Origin: Pyxicephalus adspersus
Lineage: Eukaryota; Chordata; Amphibia; Anura; Pyxicephalidae
Assembly (NCBI RefSeq): GCF_032062135.1
Contig: NC_092860.1
Coordinates: forward strand, 63,008,949 to 63,072,948
DNA: 64,000 bases
Direction: 5' to 3'
Translations under genes and position numbers: made by a program
Notes under the pieces: model-generated
What the model was told of the DNA's origin: nothing
Database searches by the model: none
What the model saw: the letters and a program-made list of their open reading frames with translations, nothing else
Part shown: positions 34,545 through 45,473 of the stretch, in pieces
Layout: every line of letters begins with the position of its first letter
Numbering within the stretch: the stretch's first letter is position 1

Positions 34545-34640
34545 GCTAATTTTAGGCTAAGTTTACACAGACATTTCCCACAGGAATAAAACGTTACATT
34601 TAAATAAACTTGTGTGGAAGTGAGGCCATAAATAAAAAAT
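34545..34640. repeat. Fragment of the element interrupted at 55.9 kb
   Basis: 'ttttaggctaagtttacaca' here corresponds to the two flanks of Harbinger copy 3 ('ttttaggctaa' / 'gtctacacggactg'). It therefore serves as a related empty site. Confidence 0.6.
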
Positions 34641-34942
34641 AAAAAAAATCTGCAGATTTGGGTGTTCTTTAATCACTCATACACAAGTTCAAAACATTCA
34701 TAAAAAACTAGTGTTTGCAGGTGTTAATTGGCATTTTTTGGGGGTGTTTACAGATGTTTACTTGTTTCTACCATGTTACTTGGTTTAAAACCTTTTTTTA
34801 TTAAAGTAGGAAAATTGAAGGCTGACTATTCTTTATCCTACCCTTATCCCTAAGTTTTTGCCAACCCCCGAAGTTGGGATCTAGAGAAAATGCATGAAAG
34901 AAAAAGCTGGGGTTTTCTTGTGGCAAATATATATATATATAT

Positions 34943-35080
34943 TGAAATAAAATAAATCAAATAGATCACCATTTTCTGTATAACAAAGGTAAACAAAGTA
35001 GTATCATACGACTGATTCTACTTTGTTTATCTTTGTTATACAGAATATTGTAATCTTTTTTATTTATTTTATTTCAAAAC
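34943..35080. repeat. Long palindrome, arms about 60 bp
   Basis: Left arm (tgaaataaaataaatcaaat ... aaacaaagtag) and right arm (ctactttgtttatc ... tttattttatttca) are near-perfect inverted repeats around a spacer at about 35003-35018. It is probably a palindromic MITE. It starts beside an (AT)n tract. Confidence 0.85.
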
Positions 35081-35087
35081 ATTTATA

Positions 35088-35257
35088 GTTAGGTTCATAA
35101 ATATTTGGACAGAGACAACTTTTTTTCTAGATTTGGTTCTGTACATTACCACAACTACCACATACCACAAATACCACAAATGAAACAACTAAGATGCAGA
35201 TGAACTGCAGACTTACAGCTTTAATTCAGTGGCTTGAACAAAAAGATTGCATAAAAA
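35088..35257. mobile_element. Tc1/mariner-like transposon end fragment
   Basis: 'taggttcataaatatttgg', 'acagagacaactttttt', 'gtacattaccacaa' and 'gcataaaaatgtgag' match a repeat common in fish and frogs that I remember as the end of a Tc1/mariner-like element. It is cut short by the CR1 fragment at 35258. Confidence 0.5.
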
Positions 35258-35695
35258 TGTGAGGGCACTCTTTGCCACTGGAGGAAAAGACGTTTAAGCT
35301 CCGGATAAGGAAGGGATTCTTTCAATGTAAGGTCTGTGAAAATGTGGAATCGGCTCCCACAGGAAGTAGTTTCAGCAACTACTATAGATTGCTTTAAGAA
35401 AAAGCTGGGTGTTTTTCTAGAAGCACAGAATGTAACTGGCTATTAAGGCTTTAAAGTAAAAATAACAGTGACTGTTGATCCAGGGAACATCCGATTGCCA
35501 CATGGAATCAGGAAGGAATTTTTTTTCCCCCTGTTAAAGCAAATTGTACCAGGGGTTTTTTTTTGCCTTCCTCTGGACCAACTATGTCTTATGGGGTTTT
35601 ATATCTGGGATATGTTTATTTCCCTAGTGGTTGAACTTGATGGACTTATGTTTTTTTTTTCAACCTAACCTACTATGTAAGTATGTAAAACCTCA
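35258..35695 (+). mobile_element. CR1/L2 LINE 3' end
   Basis: 'gagggcactctttgccactg' begins the RT C-terminal region, which encodes KVWNRLPQEVVSATTID-like residues in broken frame. The 3' UTR 'gttgatccagggaacatccg' follows and the tail 'gtaagtatgtaaa' ends it. It is the best preserved 3' end of this family here. Confidence 0.85.
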
Positions 35696-36322
35696 CAACA
35701 TAATGTTGTATAGATGTTTTTAAATATTTTAAAATATAATCTGTGCAAATGAGGCTTTACTGTATCTTAAAAAGTTTTATACTGTATATTTGATATATGT
35801 CCACACTGGCCACAGCTAAAAGTGGCCTGAGACATAACATTTAATTGTTCACACTAAATGGACATTTAAGTTTTTTTTTTTAATTAGTAATTCGTAAAAC
35901 AAGACCTTACTAACATTTAGCTGCAAGGCATTTTCATACATTTTACTCAACGTGCTATCCCTCTTAGAGCACCTACTTTGTATTACAGAACAAACAGTTA
36001 GAGAGCAGCACAGGGAGCTTAAATGCTGAGATAACAATATGAATTACTTTATTATATCTGCTTTTTTCATGAACTTTTTATTGTGGTAAACACACAGAAA
36101 AAAATAAATGTATCATAAGAAATAATAGGACAGAATAAGCAACCAAAACTTCTTTATCAATATCTTTGTGTATTATCTCATCTTGAGTTATTGTATGCCA
36201 ATATATAGATAAAATGTGTTGTAATTGCATTAATTGTTCGGTAAAGGGTGTATTTTTTGGTATACCATTTATGTTTTTTGTTGTTATATGAAATGACAGC
36301 ATGTAATTTATTCACATGTTGG
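35696..36322. other. Mostly unassigned; possible LINE tail at 36060
   Basis: 'tttttcatgaactttttatt' at about 36064 resembles a minus-strand LINE end, but no coding follows. The rest is not recognised. Confidence 0.35.
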
Positions 36323-36926
36323 TTCAAAAAAATATATATGGAATTTTAGTGGGACTTTTAAGGCCAAAATGATTTCATATTATCACACAGTTACTTATTA
36401 CATTTAAAATACATGCAAACCAAGGATATTCCTGTAGGGGTTCCCCTGAAAGGATGGGGTACACACACAATACTTCTACACGTTTCATGGACTAATGCCA
36501 CTTTTTTAGGTAACAACACAAGTATATCTGGGATTAAAATTAAAACACGCAATTCTATAGTCAGAAAAACATGATCACATACAATATTAGAATTTTGTTT
36601 TATCAATACAAGTAATTTTTCGCTGATTATTTGAATGAAGGTGTACCTGTTACTTGTGGCCTGTAAACCTCACTCAATTACGAGGGTAGCAGACAGAGAC
36701 TTTCAATGAGAGGACAAATACAGGTTATTTTCGAATGCAGCACTGTACTAATCCGTATGGATAAAGCATGTACAATGTTACAATTCACAATAGTACACGT
36801 ATCAATTATATACATATAGAAAGTTTCCACTTAATTTTCAGTGGAATGGAGTATAAATTCTAGACATTGATTCCTAGGTACACATGAGCTGAATGGGAAA
36901 AGCAAGTAGAAATCGTGTCCCGACGT

Positions 36927-36951
36927 GTTTCGCCCTATGTGGCTTCCTCAG
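36927..36951 (-). ncRNA. Hammerhead-ribozyme-like core (PLE-1 inverted arm)
   Basis: The minus strand reads CTGAGGA, a short stem AGCC/GGGC-type around acata, then GAAAC. This matches the hammerhead core CUGANGA - stem II - GAAA. PLEs are known to carry such motifs near their ends. Cleavage site and stems I/III were not modelled. Confidence 0.6.
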
Positions 36952-37175
36952 GGGACTCGTAGACATCAAAAGTGCAACTGTATGTAGACATCAAAAGACA
37001 ATCCATGTATTGACATTTAACTTCATTGTATAAGGCATGCAAATATACAATTGTATCACAATATTGAAACATGCATACATTTACAAATAATTCTTTTTGT
37101 GTGTGTAAAGTATCATTAGTCCAATAAATCTATACAAGTAAATTTTATTTTTGTGTGTGGCTAGTGATAAGACAA

Positions 37176-37652
37176 TCATATTGGATCACGTTGATATATT
37201 GCATTGGGTATCGAAATAAAGAAGCAGGTGAGTGAAAAAGGTATACTTAAACTAAATACAACAGGTGATGATGGTAGTTTGAGGATAAGGGAGGTGGTCT
37301 TAGTAAGGAGAAAATGGAATAGTTGACTCTGTTTCTGAGTGGTGTTGGTTACTACCTGGGGTAGATGAAAGGTAAAATCCTGGGGGCGCAGGCACCAGAT
37401 GGTGGTGCTGTTGTAAGGAGCAGCAACAAGAGGTTTGCTGCGTTGGCTCTTTAAATGCTGCCTGATGTGTGGCGTCTGGATGATCTGCGCAGATGTACTT
37501 GGAGGGTTTAGTGTGTCCTCCAGCTGCTGGATGTGTGGCGTGAGGTAGTTCTTGATGCGCCTGCGCGAAAGTTCACGCAAATACATTGGGGGAATTAGCT
37601 CAGATGAAGCCCACACGGTGTGCATTAATGATAGATCAAGCTGTGCATTCAC
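37176..37652 (-). CDS. 158-codon open frame in PLE-1 terminal region
   Basis: Reads MNAQLDLSLMHTVWASSELI, then RRRIKNYLTPHIQQLEDTL, then hydrophobic C-terminal stretches. The paired arm on the plus strand (42260-42557) contains the same start (MNAQLDLSPMHTVWASSELI) but is frameshifted and interrupted by the Harbinger MITE. I do not recognise the protein. It may be chance openness of 3' UTR sequence; whether it is expressed is unknown. Confidence 0.25.
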   Translation of the reverse strand: MNAQLDLSLMHTVWASSELIPPMYLRELSRRRIKNYLTPHIQQLEDTLNPPSTSAQIIQTPHIRQHLKSQRSKPLVAAPYNSTTIWCLRPQDFTFHLPQVVTNTTQKQSQLFHFLLTKTTSLILKLPSSPVVFSLSIPFSLTCFFISIPNAIYQRDPI

Positions 37653-38684
37653 CTGCGTGATAGTTCGTGCAGGTGTACTGGGGGTTGAGTAATTATAGGA
37701 TAAAAGAGGATATGAAGGAAGGATAACATAGCTAAATCATAACTAATAAATGATAATTTATAATTTAAATCTTAAATTAAATACCATTGTTAGAGATGAC
37801 AAAAAATGGGTTATAATAAAATCGTATTCATAGATAGGCATATCATACATATATAATATTCAATATTATACATCATGTTACATAATTCACATAGATCATG
37901 ATTACAATTGTTCATGATTATTAACTCAAAGATTGTGGTTGTAGGTATGAGATGATATACCAAAAGTGTATTTATGTGTTAAAATGACTGATATGTGATA
38001 GGTAATAAGTGTAGGTAGTCAGGTTTAGGAAATATATAGTGTTATGGTATGTAAGCACATAAAAGAGAGTTAATGAGGTTTAGTGTGTAAGATATAATTA
38101 TATGTATTGATGAATAAACAGTTCACTACTCAAAAGTTTGGGTACATAGCTAAAAGGGAGGGTGGAGGGGGGAGGGTTGGGAGGCTGTAAAGAGGAGCTA
38201 TAATTGTGTACCTGTAATGTGTGTTATAGTTTTGGTAGGAAGGGTTTATAGCTTAATACATCATTTAGTCCTGGATATTTTGTTGCTTGTAGGTTGTAGA
38301 GGCATGTATGCCTCTTTCTGTTCCTAGAATCCCACCCACCAATGTAAACCAATGTACCACCAATGTACCTCCCATATTCCAGTCCCCTCCACAATCCATC
38401 CCTCCCGGCAGCACTATCATTGACCACACACTCTTCTCCTAGTCCCACCAAAGAATTAGATCCATTGGATCAAGACCTCTTAACATCACCAGACACACAT
38501 CCCCCAATCAAATCCTCCAAACCCCCATAGATGCCTCCCCTTCCCCCGTCATACCCCCCTCCTTACCACCCACTGCTTGTGTTCCACTGCAAACCACAAC
38601 ATCTTCATACACCAACCAAGGAGCCTTACCGAAAACCCAAAAGTCTTTTTTTTAGGCCAACTGCATCCCCATATCTTCTCCCTA

Positions 38685-39285
38685 TGTCACAGGATGTGGA
38701 GGTGTAAGAAACACCTGAAGGAAAATAGAAGGATAATGACAAGGAACTAGGTCTCAAAGGCTAGGGAGAGGGAAACGGTCACCACCTATGAAAACCCTAA
38801 ATCTAGCCCTGACTCCTGTCAGTATGAATAGACCCTGAAGGTGGGAAAACTCATACACCGGAACCTAGGCCCTAGTAGCCCTGAATTGCTCCAGGAGTAG
38901 TGGCAGGGTTTGAGACTACTGGTTCCTTCCCAGACGAACGAATCAGCGTCTCTCTGAGGCCCAGTAACCACGAGCACAAGAGAACAACAAAATACCAAAA
39001 GCAGTACAACTTATCTTCAATAGGAAATAAATGAGCAGGAACTCAAGAGAGGACTACACACCAGCACTTCCACATCCAAGCAAAGAATATCAAGTGCATA
39101 GCATGAAGTGTGAGGCCAGACTAAGTAGAGGAGAAGTAATGACCACAAGCTGCAGCTGAGACAAGAGGTGTGGTCATTACCAACAAAAACACTAAAACAA
39201 GTGAAAACAAAGAGACTGTCAGATAACCTCACGTGTAGCCAGTCTCTCAGATCTTCTAACCTCAGTCACGGGAGAGAGTGTGAAA
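38685..39285 (-). mobile_element. Solo gypsy LTR inserted in PLE-1
   Basis: A 601-bp sequence starting tgtcac and ending gtgaaa, collinear with the LTRs at 48791-49320 and 53257-53812 (shared 'cctaggccctagtagccctg', 'agtgtgaggccagac', 'gctgcagctga' and 'ggtgtggtcattac' words). Flanks cccta (38680-38684) and cccca (39286-39290) form a 5-bp duplication with one change. There are no internal gypsy genes, so it is a recombination product. It splits the PLE-1 N-terminal coding region. Confidence 0.88.
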
Positions 39286-39386
39286 CCCCAATACCCAAAC
39301 AATACTTAATTGATCAGTTCATCTTAGAGAACTTAGAGATTGTCAATCTATCATAACACCATCTCTCAAAACGGGAATGTGATGTT

Positions 39387-40640
39387 TTGAAAATGGGACT
39401 TTCATTTTGCCCTCCCACGAATTATGATAAATTTGAGGTTATCAAAGACATAAAATTATTTGCCCGGAATTTACTTTTGAAATGCATCTATGACCCCACC
39501 AAGGAAGACACCTGCACTACACAAGCCTATAAAGATCTAAAAATGGAAGACTTTAGTGTCCTTAGGGACCTTATTCCACTATTCATGGAAAATGAACCAG
39601 AGACCACACCAGTGACTTCAACAGCAGACACTAGTGCGCAAACAAATCCCCTTTCAAGGAAACCCAAGTCCAAATACTTTCCTCAACTGTCCCTGAATCC
39701 ACGCATCCAACTGTTTGTGGATTCGGTGACCACCGACATCTTGAAATCTAACTTAACAGGATCCTACTCTAACCACAACTTCTCTCCAGCTAAGAAAAAA
39801 ACAATAACAAACCTCAACAACAATAGGAATATCATTAATAAACCTTCTGACAAGGGAGGCAATGTGGTTATTATGGACACTAACCACTACAAATCCATAT
39901 GCATGAAGATCCTAGGAAATAGAGACTGGTACTCACCAATACCTTCTGATACATTGGAACTATACAAAAACAAATTAATCACAATCTAATCTGGGATGCC
40001 TACAATAATATTATCATAGATAAGGATACATCTCCTAGTTCCCACCTTTTACATCCTTTCCAAGATCCACAAGAATATACAAGACCCCACAGGCAGACCC
40101 ATTGTCTCAGGCATCAACTCCATAGCCTCTCATGGCAGCGAACTTGTTGATGGCTACCTTCAACCTTTAGTAACACTAATGCCATCCTTCCTAAAGGACA
40201 CCATAGAGCTCCTGAAGTCCAAACATCATTTGCAAGTTCCACCTCACACTACGATGGTTGCCATCGATGTAAAGGCTCTTTATTCGAGCATACCACATGA
40301 GAAAGTCATCACCACAATTGCTAAATGCCTTCACAGACACCGACCCACCGAGGAGAAAAAAAACAATTTCATTTTTTAACTGCTCTGATACATCTTAGAA
40401 CGAAACATCTTCATATTTGACGGAACCACCTACCTTCAAACTCAAGGTGTAGCCATGGGCACTAAATGTGCCCCCTCGTAGGCAAATTTATATCTAGGTG
40501 AGTGGGAGAATGAAATGTTTACCAACCTAGACATCTATATTAGTACTCATCCTCTCATAACAAAGATATATTGACGATATTCTCATGTTTTGGACGGGTC
40601 CCACCTCATTGAGCAATTCATTTGAGTCATCCAGACAAAC
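39387..40640 (+). pseudogene. PLE-1 reverse transcriptase
   Basis: 39387-39989 is an open stretch of 200 codons: KMGLSFCPPTNYDKFEVIKD and NRNIINKPSDKGGNVVIMDT, the N-terminal signature of Penelope RT. 40179-40379 has MVAIDVKALYSSIPHEKV (motif A region). About 40437-40500 has LQTQGVAMGTKCAPS followed by a stop and ANLYLGEW. About 40566-40600 has the catalytic RYIDDILMFW. The Asp pair is intact, but stops and frameshifts break the protein. It acts in target-primed reverse transcription with the GIY-YIG domain downstream. Confidence 0.88.
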
Positions 40641-40838
40641 AGTTACAACCTCAAATTCACTTTTGAATACAGCAAAACCAGCCTTCCATTCTTGGATGTC
40701 CAACTGTCCATAGATCCGGATTTAAAAATCCCAACCTCCCTGTTCAGAAAACCTACAGCCGGCAACACAATATTACACGCCAAAGGCTTCCATCCCTAAC
40801 CTCTAGTGAAAAGCATCCCCTAAAGTCAATATCTACGT

Positions 40839-41667
40839 TTGAAACGCAACTGTTCTAACAACTCATCCTTCTACAAGGAGGCAAAAGCCCTGCAGATAAG
40901 GCTCTCCCAAAGAGGCTATTCGAAAAAAACCCTCAAGAAAGCATTTCAGAGAGCCTGGAATTTATTAAGAGACGATCTTCTATCCAATATCCACAAACCA
41001 CCAAGGGAAACAACCCTGGTGACCAGAATCATCACAACATACAGCCAAATCGATCCAGGACATCTGGTCAAAACATTGGCATATCCTAAGATCAGATCCG
41101 ATAGCAGACAAATTTATAGGACCAAAACCATCAATGTTCCACAGAAAAGCTCAATCCCTTAAGAACACAATAGTTTCCAGCAATTTCTCCGGCAATCCTA
41201 CTACTATTTTTGGATACAAAGGGAACATTCATGTGTGGCCGATGTCCACAATGCAAGTGGATACATGAGGCCATGAACATCACTCTCCCAAATGGTACCA
41301 CACACAGACCTAGACACTATAGTGACTGTGCCACACCTGGGGTCATCTATTTACTTCTTTGCCCATGTGGGCCTTCTATATAGGTAAGACCAAGAGGCCT
41401 TTACGTAAACGGATTTATGAGCATATATATGCCATTACGAATGGAAAAATCACTCCAGTTAGCTACCATGTAGCTTTGAAACATAAATTTAATCCCCAAG
41501 GGATAAACTTCTTTGGCCTAAAACATATCCCCCCCAACCCAAGAGGAGGGGACATCGACACATTCCTACCACAATTGGAATGTAGATGGATTGTAAACCT
41601 ACAAGCAACAAGATATCCAGGACTAAATGATGTATTAAGCTATAAACCCTTCCTACCAAAATTATAA
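40839..41667 (+). pseudogene. PLE-1 linker and GIY-YIG endonuclease
   Basis: 40839-41162 encodes the RT C-terminal part (QRGYSKKTLKKAFQRAWNLL). A Cys-rich stretch follows (CGRCPQCKWIHEAMN, about 41237-41280). Then comes the GIY-YIG endonuclease: GVIYLLLCPCG, YIGKTKRPLRKRIYEHIYAI, NFFGLKHIPPNPRGGDIDTF and LNDVLSYKPFLPKL, ending at 41667. The catalytic Tyr, Gly, Arg and Glu region is recognisable; a frameshift lies between LCPCG and FYIGKT. The endonuclease nicks the target for PLE integration. The same last residues recur in the inverted arm at 38230. Confidence 0.88.
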
Positions 41668-42613
41668 CACACATTACGAGTACACAAATATAGTTCCTCT
41701 TCCAGCCCCCCAACCCTCCACCCTCCCTCTTAGCTATGTACCCAAACTTTTGAGTAGTGAATTACGTATTCATCAATACATATAATTATATCTTACGCAC
41801 TAAACCTCATTTACTCTCATTTATGTGCTCAAATACAATAACACTATATATTTCCTAAACCTGACTACTTACAGTTATCATCTATCACCAAATTGGTCAT
41901 TTTTACACATAAATACACTTTTGGTATATCATCTCATACCTACAACCACAATATTTGAGTTATATTAATCATGAGCAATGGTAATAATAAAACATGATAT
42001 ATAATATTGAATATTATATATGTATGATATCCCTATCTATGAATACAATTTTTATAATCTATGACAATGGTATTTAATTTAATATTTAAATTATAAATTA
42101 TCATTTAATAGTTATGATTTTGGTATGTTATCTTATATAAAAATCATCCATGCCAAAGGAATCACCTGACTCATCCTATTCGGAGCCATTCATCCTTCGC
42201 ATCCTCTTTTATCCTACAATTACTCAACCTCCAGTACGCCTGCGCGAACTATTGCGCAGATGAATGCACAGCTTGATCTATCACCAATGCACACAGTGTG
42301 GGCTTCGTCTGAGCTAATTCCCCCATTTTTTGAGCAGGCGCATCAAGAACAACCTCACGCCACACATCCGGCGGCTGGAGGACACACTAGACCCTCCAAG
42401 TACGTCTGCGCGAACCCTCGCACACTCGCAATGTCTACATCCAGACGCCACACATCAGGTGGCTTTTAAAGAGCCAACGCAGCAAGCCTCTTGTTGCTGC
42501 TGCTCTCCTTCACCATCTGGTGCCCCCAGGATTTTACCTTTCATCTACCCCAGGTAATAACCAAACAGCACTCAGAAGCTGAGATTCCAATTATTCCATT
42601 TTCTCCTTACTAA

Positions 42614-43037
42614 AGGTGCGTACACACTTCCAATTTTTATCGTTCCAATCGAACGACGAACGATTGATTGGGCAAAAAATCGTTCGTAAAAAAGTAACCA
42701 ACGACGCCGACGAACGAGGAAAGTCGCTGGAAACGAACGACCGGACTGACGGATCGGATTGGACGACGATCGTTGAACATCGTTCGTGTGTACGGTCGTT
42801 CGTTGATCGTCCATGTTCAGAGCATGCGTGATGAACGAACGTCCGTTCACTTTCCTGTCGTGCACATAGTTCCTCTATCGCTCAAACGATCGTATCTATT
42901 GTGTGTACAATATCTACGAACGATCGTGTCGTTAACTCTATGTGCAGGATCGGTGCTATACGATCGTTCGTATATATCGTGCATGAATGTTCGTCGTTCG
43001 TTTTCCAACGATAATAATTGGAAGTGTGTACGTAGCT
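42614..43037. mobile_element. Harbinger-type MITE, 424 bp (copy 2)
   Basis: Same length as copy 1 (14008-14431) and nearly identical. TAA duplications lie at 42611-42613 and 43038-43040. The inverted PLE-1 arm shows the uninterrupted site (ccttactaagacc in the same sense, near 37300), confirming an exact 3-bp duplication and insertion after the arm duplication. Ends aggtgcgtacacacttcc / gtgtgtacgtagct. Confidence 0.93.
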
Positions 43038-43718
43038 TAAGACTACCTCCCTTATCCTCAAACTACCATTATCACCTGTTGTATTCAGTTTAACCACACC
43101 TTTTTCACTCACCTGCTTCTTTATCCCGATACCCTATGCAATATATCAACGTCCCTTCAGCAACATTTTTATACACTCCATCTCAATCACTTTTTCCCCC
43201 CACAAAATATTATTCCCAGATATTAACTATACATTATATTTACAATTTCCAGTTTTTGGATGGATGAGTCGCACCACTGATTCCTTTGCGATCTCCTTGC
43301 ATAAGCTTCTAATAGTAAGTGCCTGTTAGTTATGTCCTTATTTACTAAAAATTAGTTAAATATTATTTAAAAATTATTAAATTCAATTATTAGCAAAAAC
43401 AATTTTTTCAAGTGTACTTTTAAGTTTTTCACCTTTCCCAGTGTATTTATCTATTGGACAGTTCATAAAATAAAAATAAAATAATCAACACAATTTACTT
43501 GTATAGATTTATTGGACAATTCATACTTGTAAATGTATGTAAATGTAATGTATTTGTAAATGTATGCAGGTTTCAATATTGTGATACATTTGTATATTTG
43601 CTTGCCTTATACAATGAAGTTAAATGTCAATTACATGTATTCAAATGTCAATTACATGTATGTCAATTACATGTCGAATACATGTATTGTCTTTTGCATA
43701 CAGTTGCACTTTTGATGT

Positions 43719-43743
43719 CTGAGGAAGCCATATAGGGCGAAAC
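43719..43743 (+). ncRNA. Hammerhead-ribozyme-like core (PLE-1 3' end)
   Basis: CTGAGGA (43719-43725), stem agcc-atata-gggc, GAAAC (43739-43743), followed by gtgtcgggacacg, which can itself fold. It matches the core in the inverted arm at 36927-36951. Confidence 0.6.
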
Positions 43744-43849
43744 GTGTCGGGACACGATTTCTACTTGCTTTTCCCATTCAGCTCATGTGTACCTAGGAAT
43801 CAATGTCTAGAATTCATACTCTATTCCACTGAATAGATGATGTACTCAA

Positions 43850-45095
43850 CCTATGGCATGGCCCTCAGACACGATTGTGGAATTTTTTAATAAGATCTCT
43901 GTAAATAACTTCAAATTGAAATTCACAATACAGTTTAACAAGGTACTTATTCCTTTCCTTGACATAGAGATCTATAATTACTGATCTTACTATTTCTACA
44001 AGACTTTTTTGAAAATCAACTGCAGGGAACACTATATTGTTGGCTAGAAGCGCCCAGTCTATATCATTTAAAAGAAGCATCCCTTTTTCTCAATATCTGA
44101 AAATAAGGAGAAATTACTCCAAAGATGATGAATTCGAACTCACAGCAAAGGATCTTCAACAAAGACTATTGGAAAGAGGCTATACATAAACGTCTTTGAC
44201 CTCCGTAGCGGTAACCCCGAGTCTGACTCGGGGTAGAAAATATATGTGTAAAAGCAGTACATTGTATTTCATGAACATTTATTTTACAGTATAATATAAT
44301 ATATATATATATTTTTAATTAATTTATTTCATTTATTATTTTTACAAGATTTTGTGTTTCAAACTTTATTATACTCATACTATTATATTATACTGTAAAA
44401 TACATTTTCATGAAAAACAATGTACCGCTTTTAGACATAAAACTGGAAAGAAATGTACCGCTAGGGAGGTTAAGGAAAGTCTATAATAGGGTCAAAAAAC
44501 GGGGAAGAACTCAAATTCTTTATACTACCAAGACAAACAAAGAACTAGACAATCAGATAAGAATTATGACTCAATACCCTGATCAGCATCAGATATTAAA
44601 GGATATCTGTAGCCAATTTTGGCCCATTCTAATATCAAACCCACTATTTAAGTAACATTTAAAAGACTACCCACAATTAACTTTTAGGAAACTGCCCTCA
44701 TTGAGGGTTAAATTAGTACATAGCCATTATGATACGAAAACATCACATACACTATCAGAAAAATCAGAGGCACAGTCCCATGTGGGGGCAAAACGAGAGC
44801 CATATTATATCAGGCATTCTGCAGCTGTGGCCTATTTAATGTGGGGAAGACTGAAAGGGAATTCAGAAAACAAATTTACGAGCATATTTATGCCATCAAC
44901 AATGGTAAAATAATCACCCCTTTGAGTCTCCACATGGGAATGTGCCACAGGTTTAATGTAGATGAAATAAGATTCCTAGCACTTGAAAAAGTTATGCAGT
45001 ACCCTGGGGGAGGGAGCTGGGACAAACATGTTCTACAAAAAAAATTCAAATGGATTTATTTGTTAAACACAACAAACTTCCTAGGCCTAAATTAA
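43850..45095 (+). pseudogene. PLE-2 RT C-terminus and GIY-YIG endonuclease
   Basis: Starts inside the RT palm/thumb: FFNKISVNNFKLKFTIQFN and LIPFLDIEIYN (about 43885-43980). After piggyBac copy 44200-44469 it continues YNRVKKRGRTQILYTTKTNK and YPDQHQILKDICSQFWPIL. The GIY-YIG part is 44841-45095: GKTEREFRKQIYEHIYAINN, DEIRFLALEKVMQYPGGGSW and LLNTTNFLGLN. The 5' half of the element is absent. Stops and frameshifts are frequent. The sequence is clearly diverged from PLE-1, so this is a different, probably older copy. Confidence 0.82.
44200..44469. mobile_element. piggyBac-type MITE, 270 bp, in PLE-2
   Basis: Left end cctccgtagcggtaaccccgag and right end accgctagggagg are inverted repeats. The right flank is TTAA (44470-44473); the left flank is TTGA, one change away. 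It interrupts the PLE-2 frame. The interior is a shortened form of the 7250-7873 copy (shared 'ttttacagtataatataata'). Confidence 0.85.
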
Positions 45096-45473
45096 ATATT
45101 AAGCTTTCTGCCCTTTCTATAAGGGAGGAACAAAAAAGAAGGAGGAGGGGAAGAAAAGGGGGAAAGAAAGGAAAAAGGTTCTTGTTTTTTTTTATTTATG
45201 TTAATTTATTTAGAACACTACGGCAATAAAGCATGCAAAGTTAATAAATACTTAGTATAGGTGCATGATATTTGATTATTTAAATTACTAAAAATTCACC
45301 ATACCTAATTTATGTATGTATAAACTGATGCTCTTTATACTGTTAAAAACATTGTACTATGATGTATAATTAATAAAATGAATGCAGAAGTTCACTGGTA
45401 TTTGCAGCCTAAGTTATCATATATTTATAAAAAAAAAAAATAATTACAATACTAAAATGTGGAGCAAACAAAA

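Larger units (their letters stand above)
36837..38470 (-). repeat. Inverted 5' partial copy of PLE-1
   Basis: Reverse complement of the end of PLE-1. It runs from the last GIY-YIG codons (NLQATKYPGLNDVLSYKPFL, 38305-38230) through the 3' UTR to the terminus, and includes a hammerhead-like core at 36927-36951. It also preserves the empty site of Harbinger copy 2 (ttactaagacc on the minus strand near 37300). Confidence 0.85.
41668..43833 (+). mobile_element. PLE-1 3' region
   Basis: Noncoding tail paired with 36837-38230. It holds repeated 'cgcctgcgcgaa' words (about 42238-42420), the Harbinger MITE and a hammerhead-like core at 43719-43743 near the end. Confidence 0.75.

Noticed and set aside
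42260..42557. Cys-rich frame with CCCCSPSPSG as a secreted peptide
   Set aside because: It is the frameshifted counterpart of the minus-strand frame at 37176-37652 in the paired PLE-1 arm; no signal peptide.
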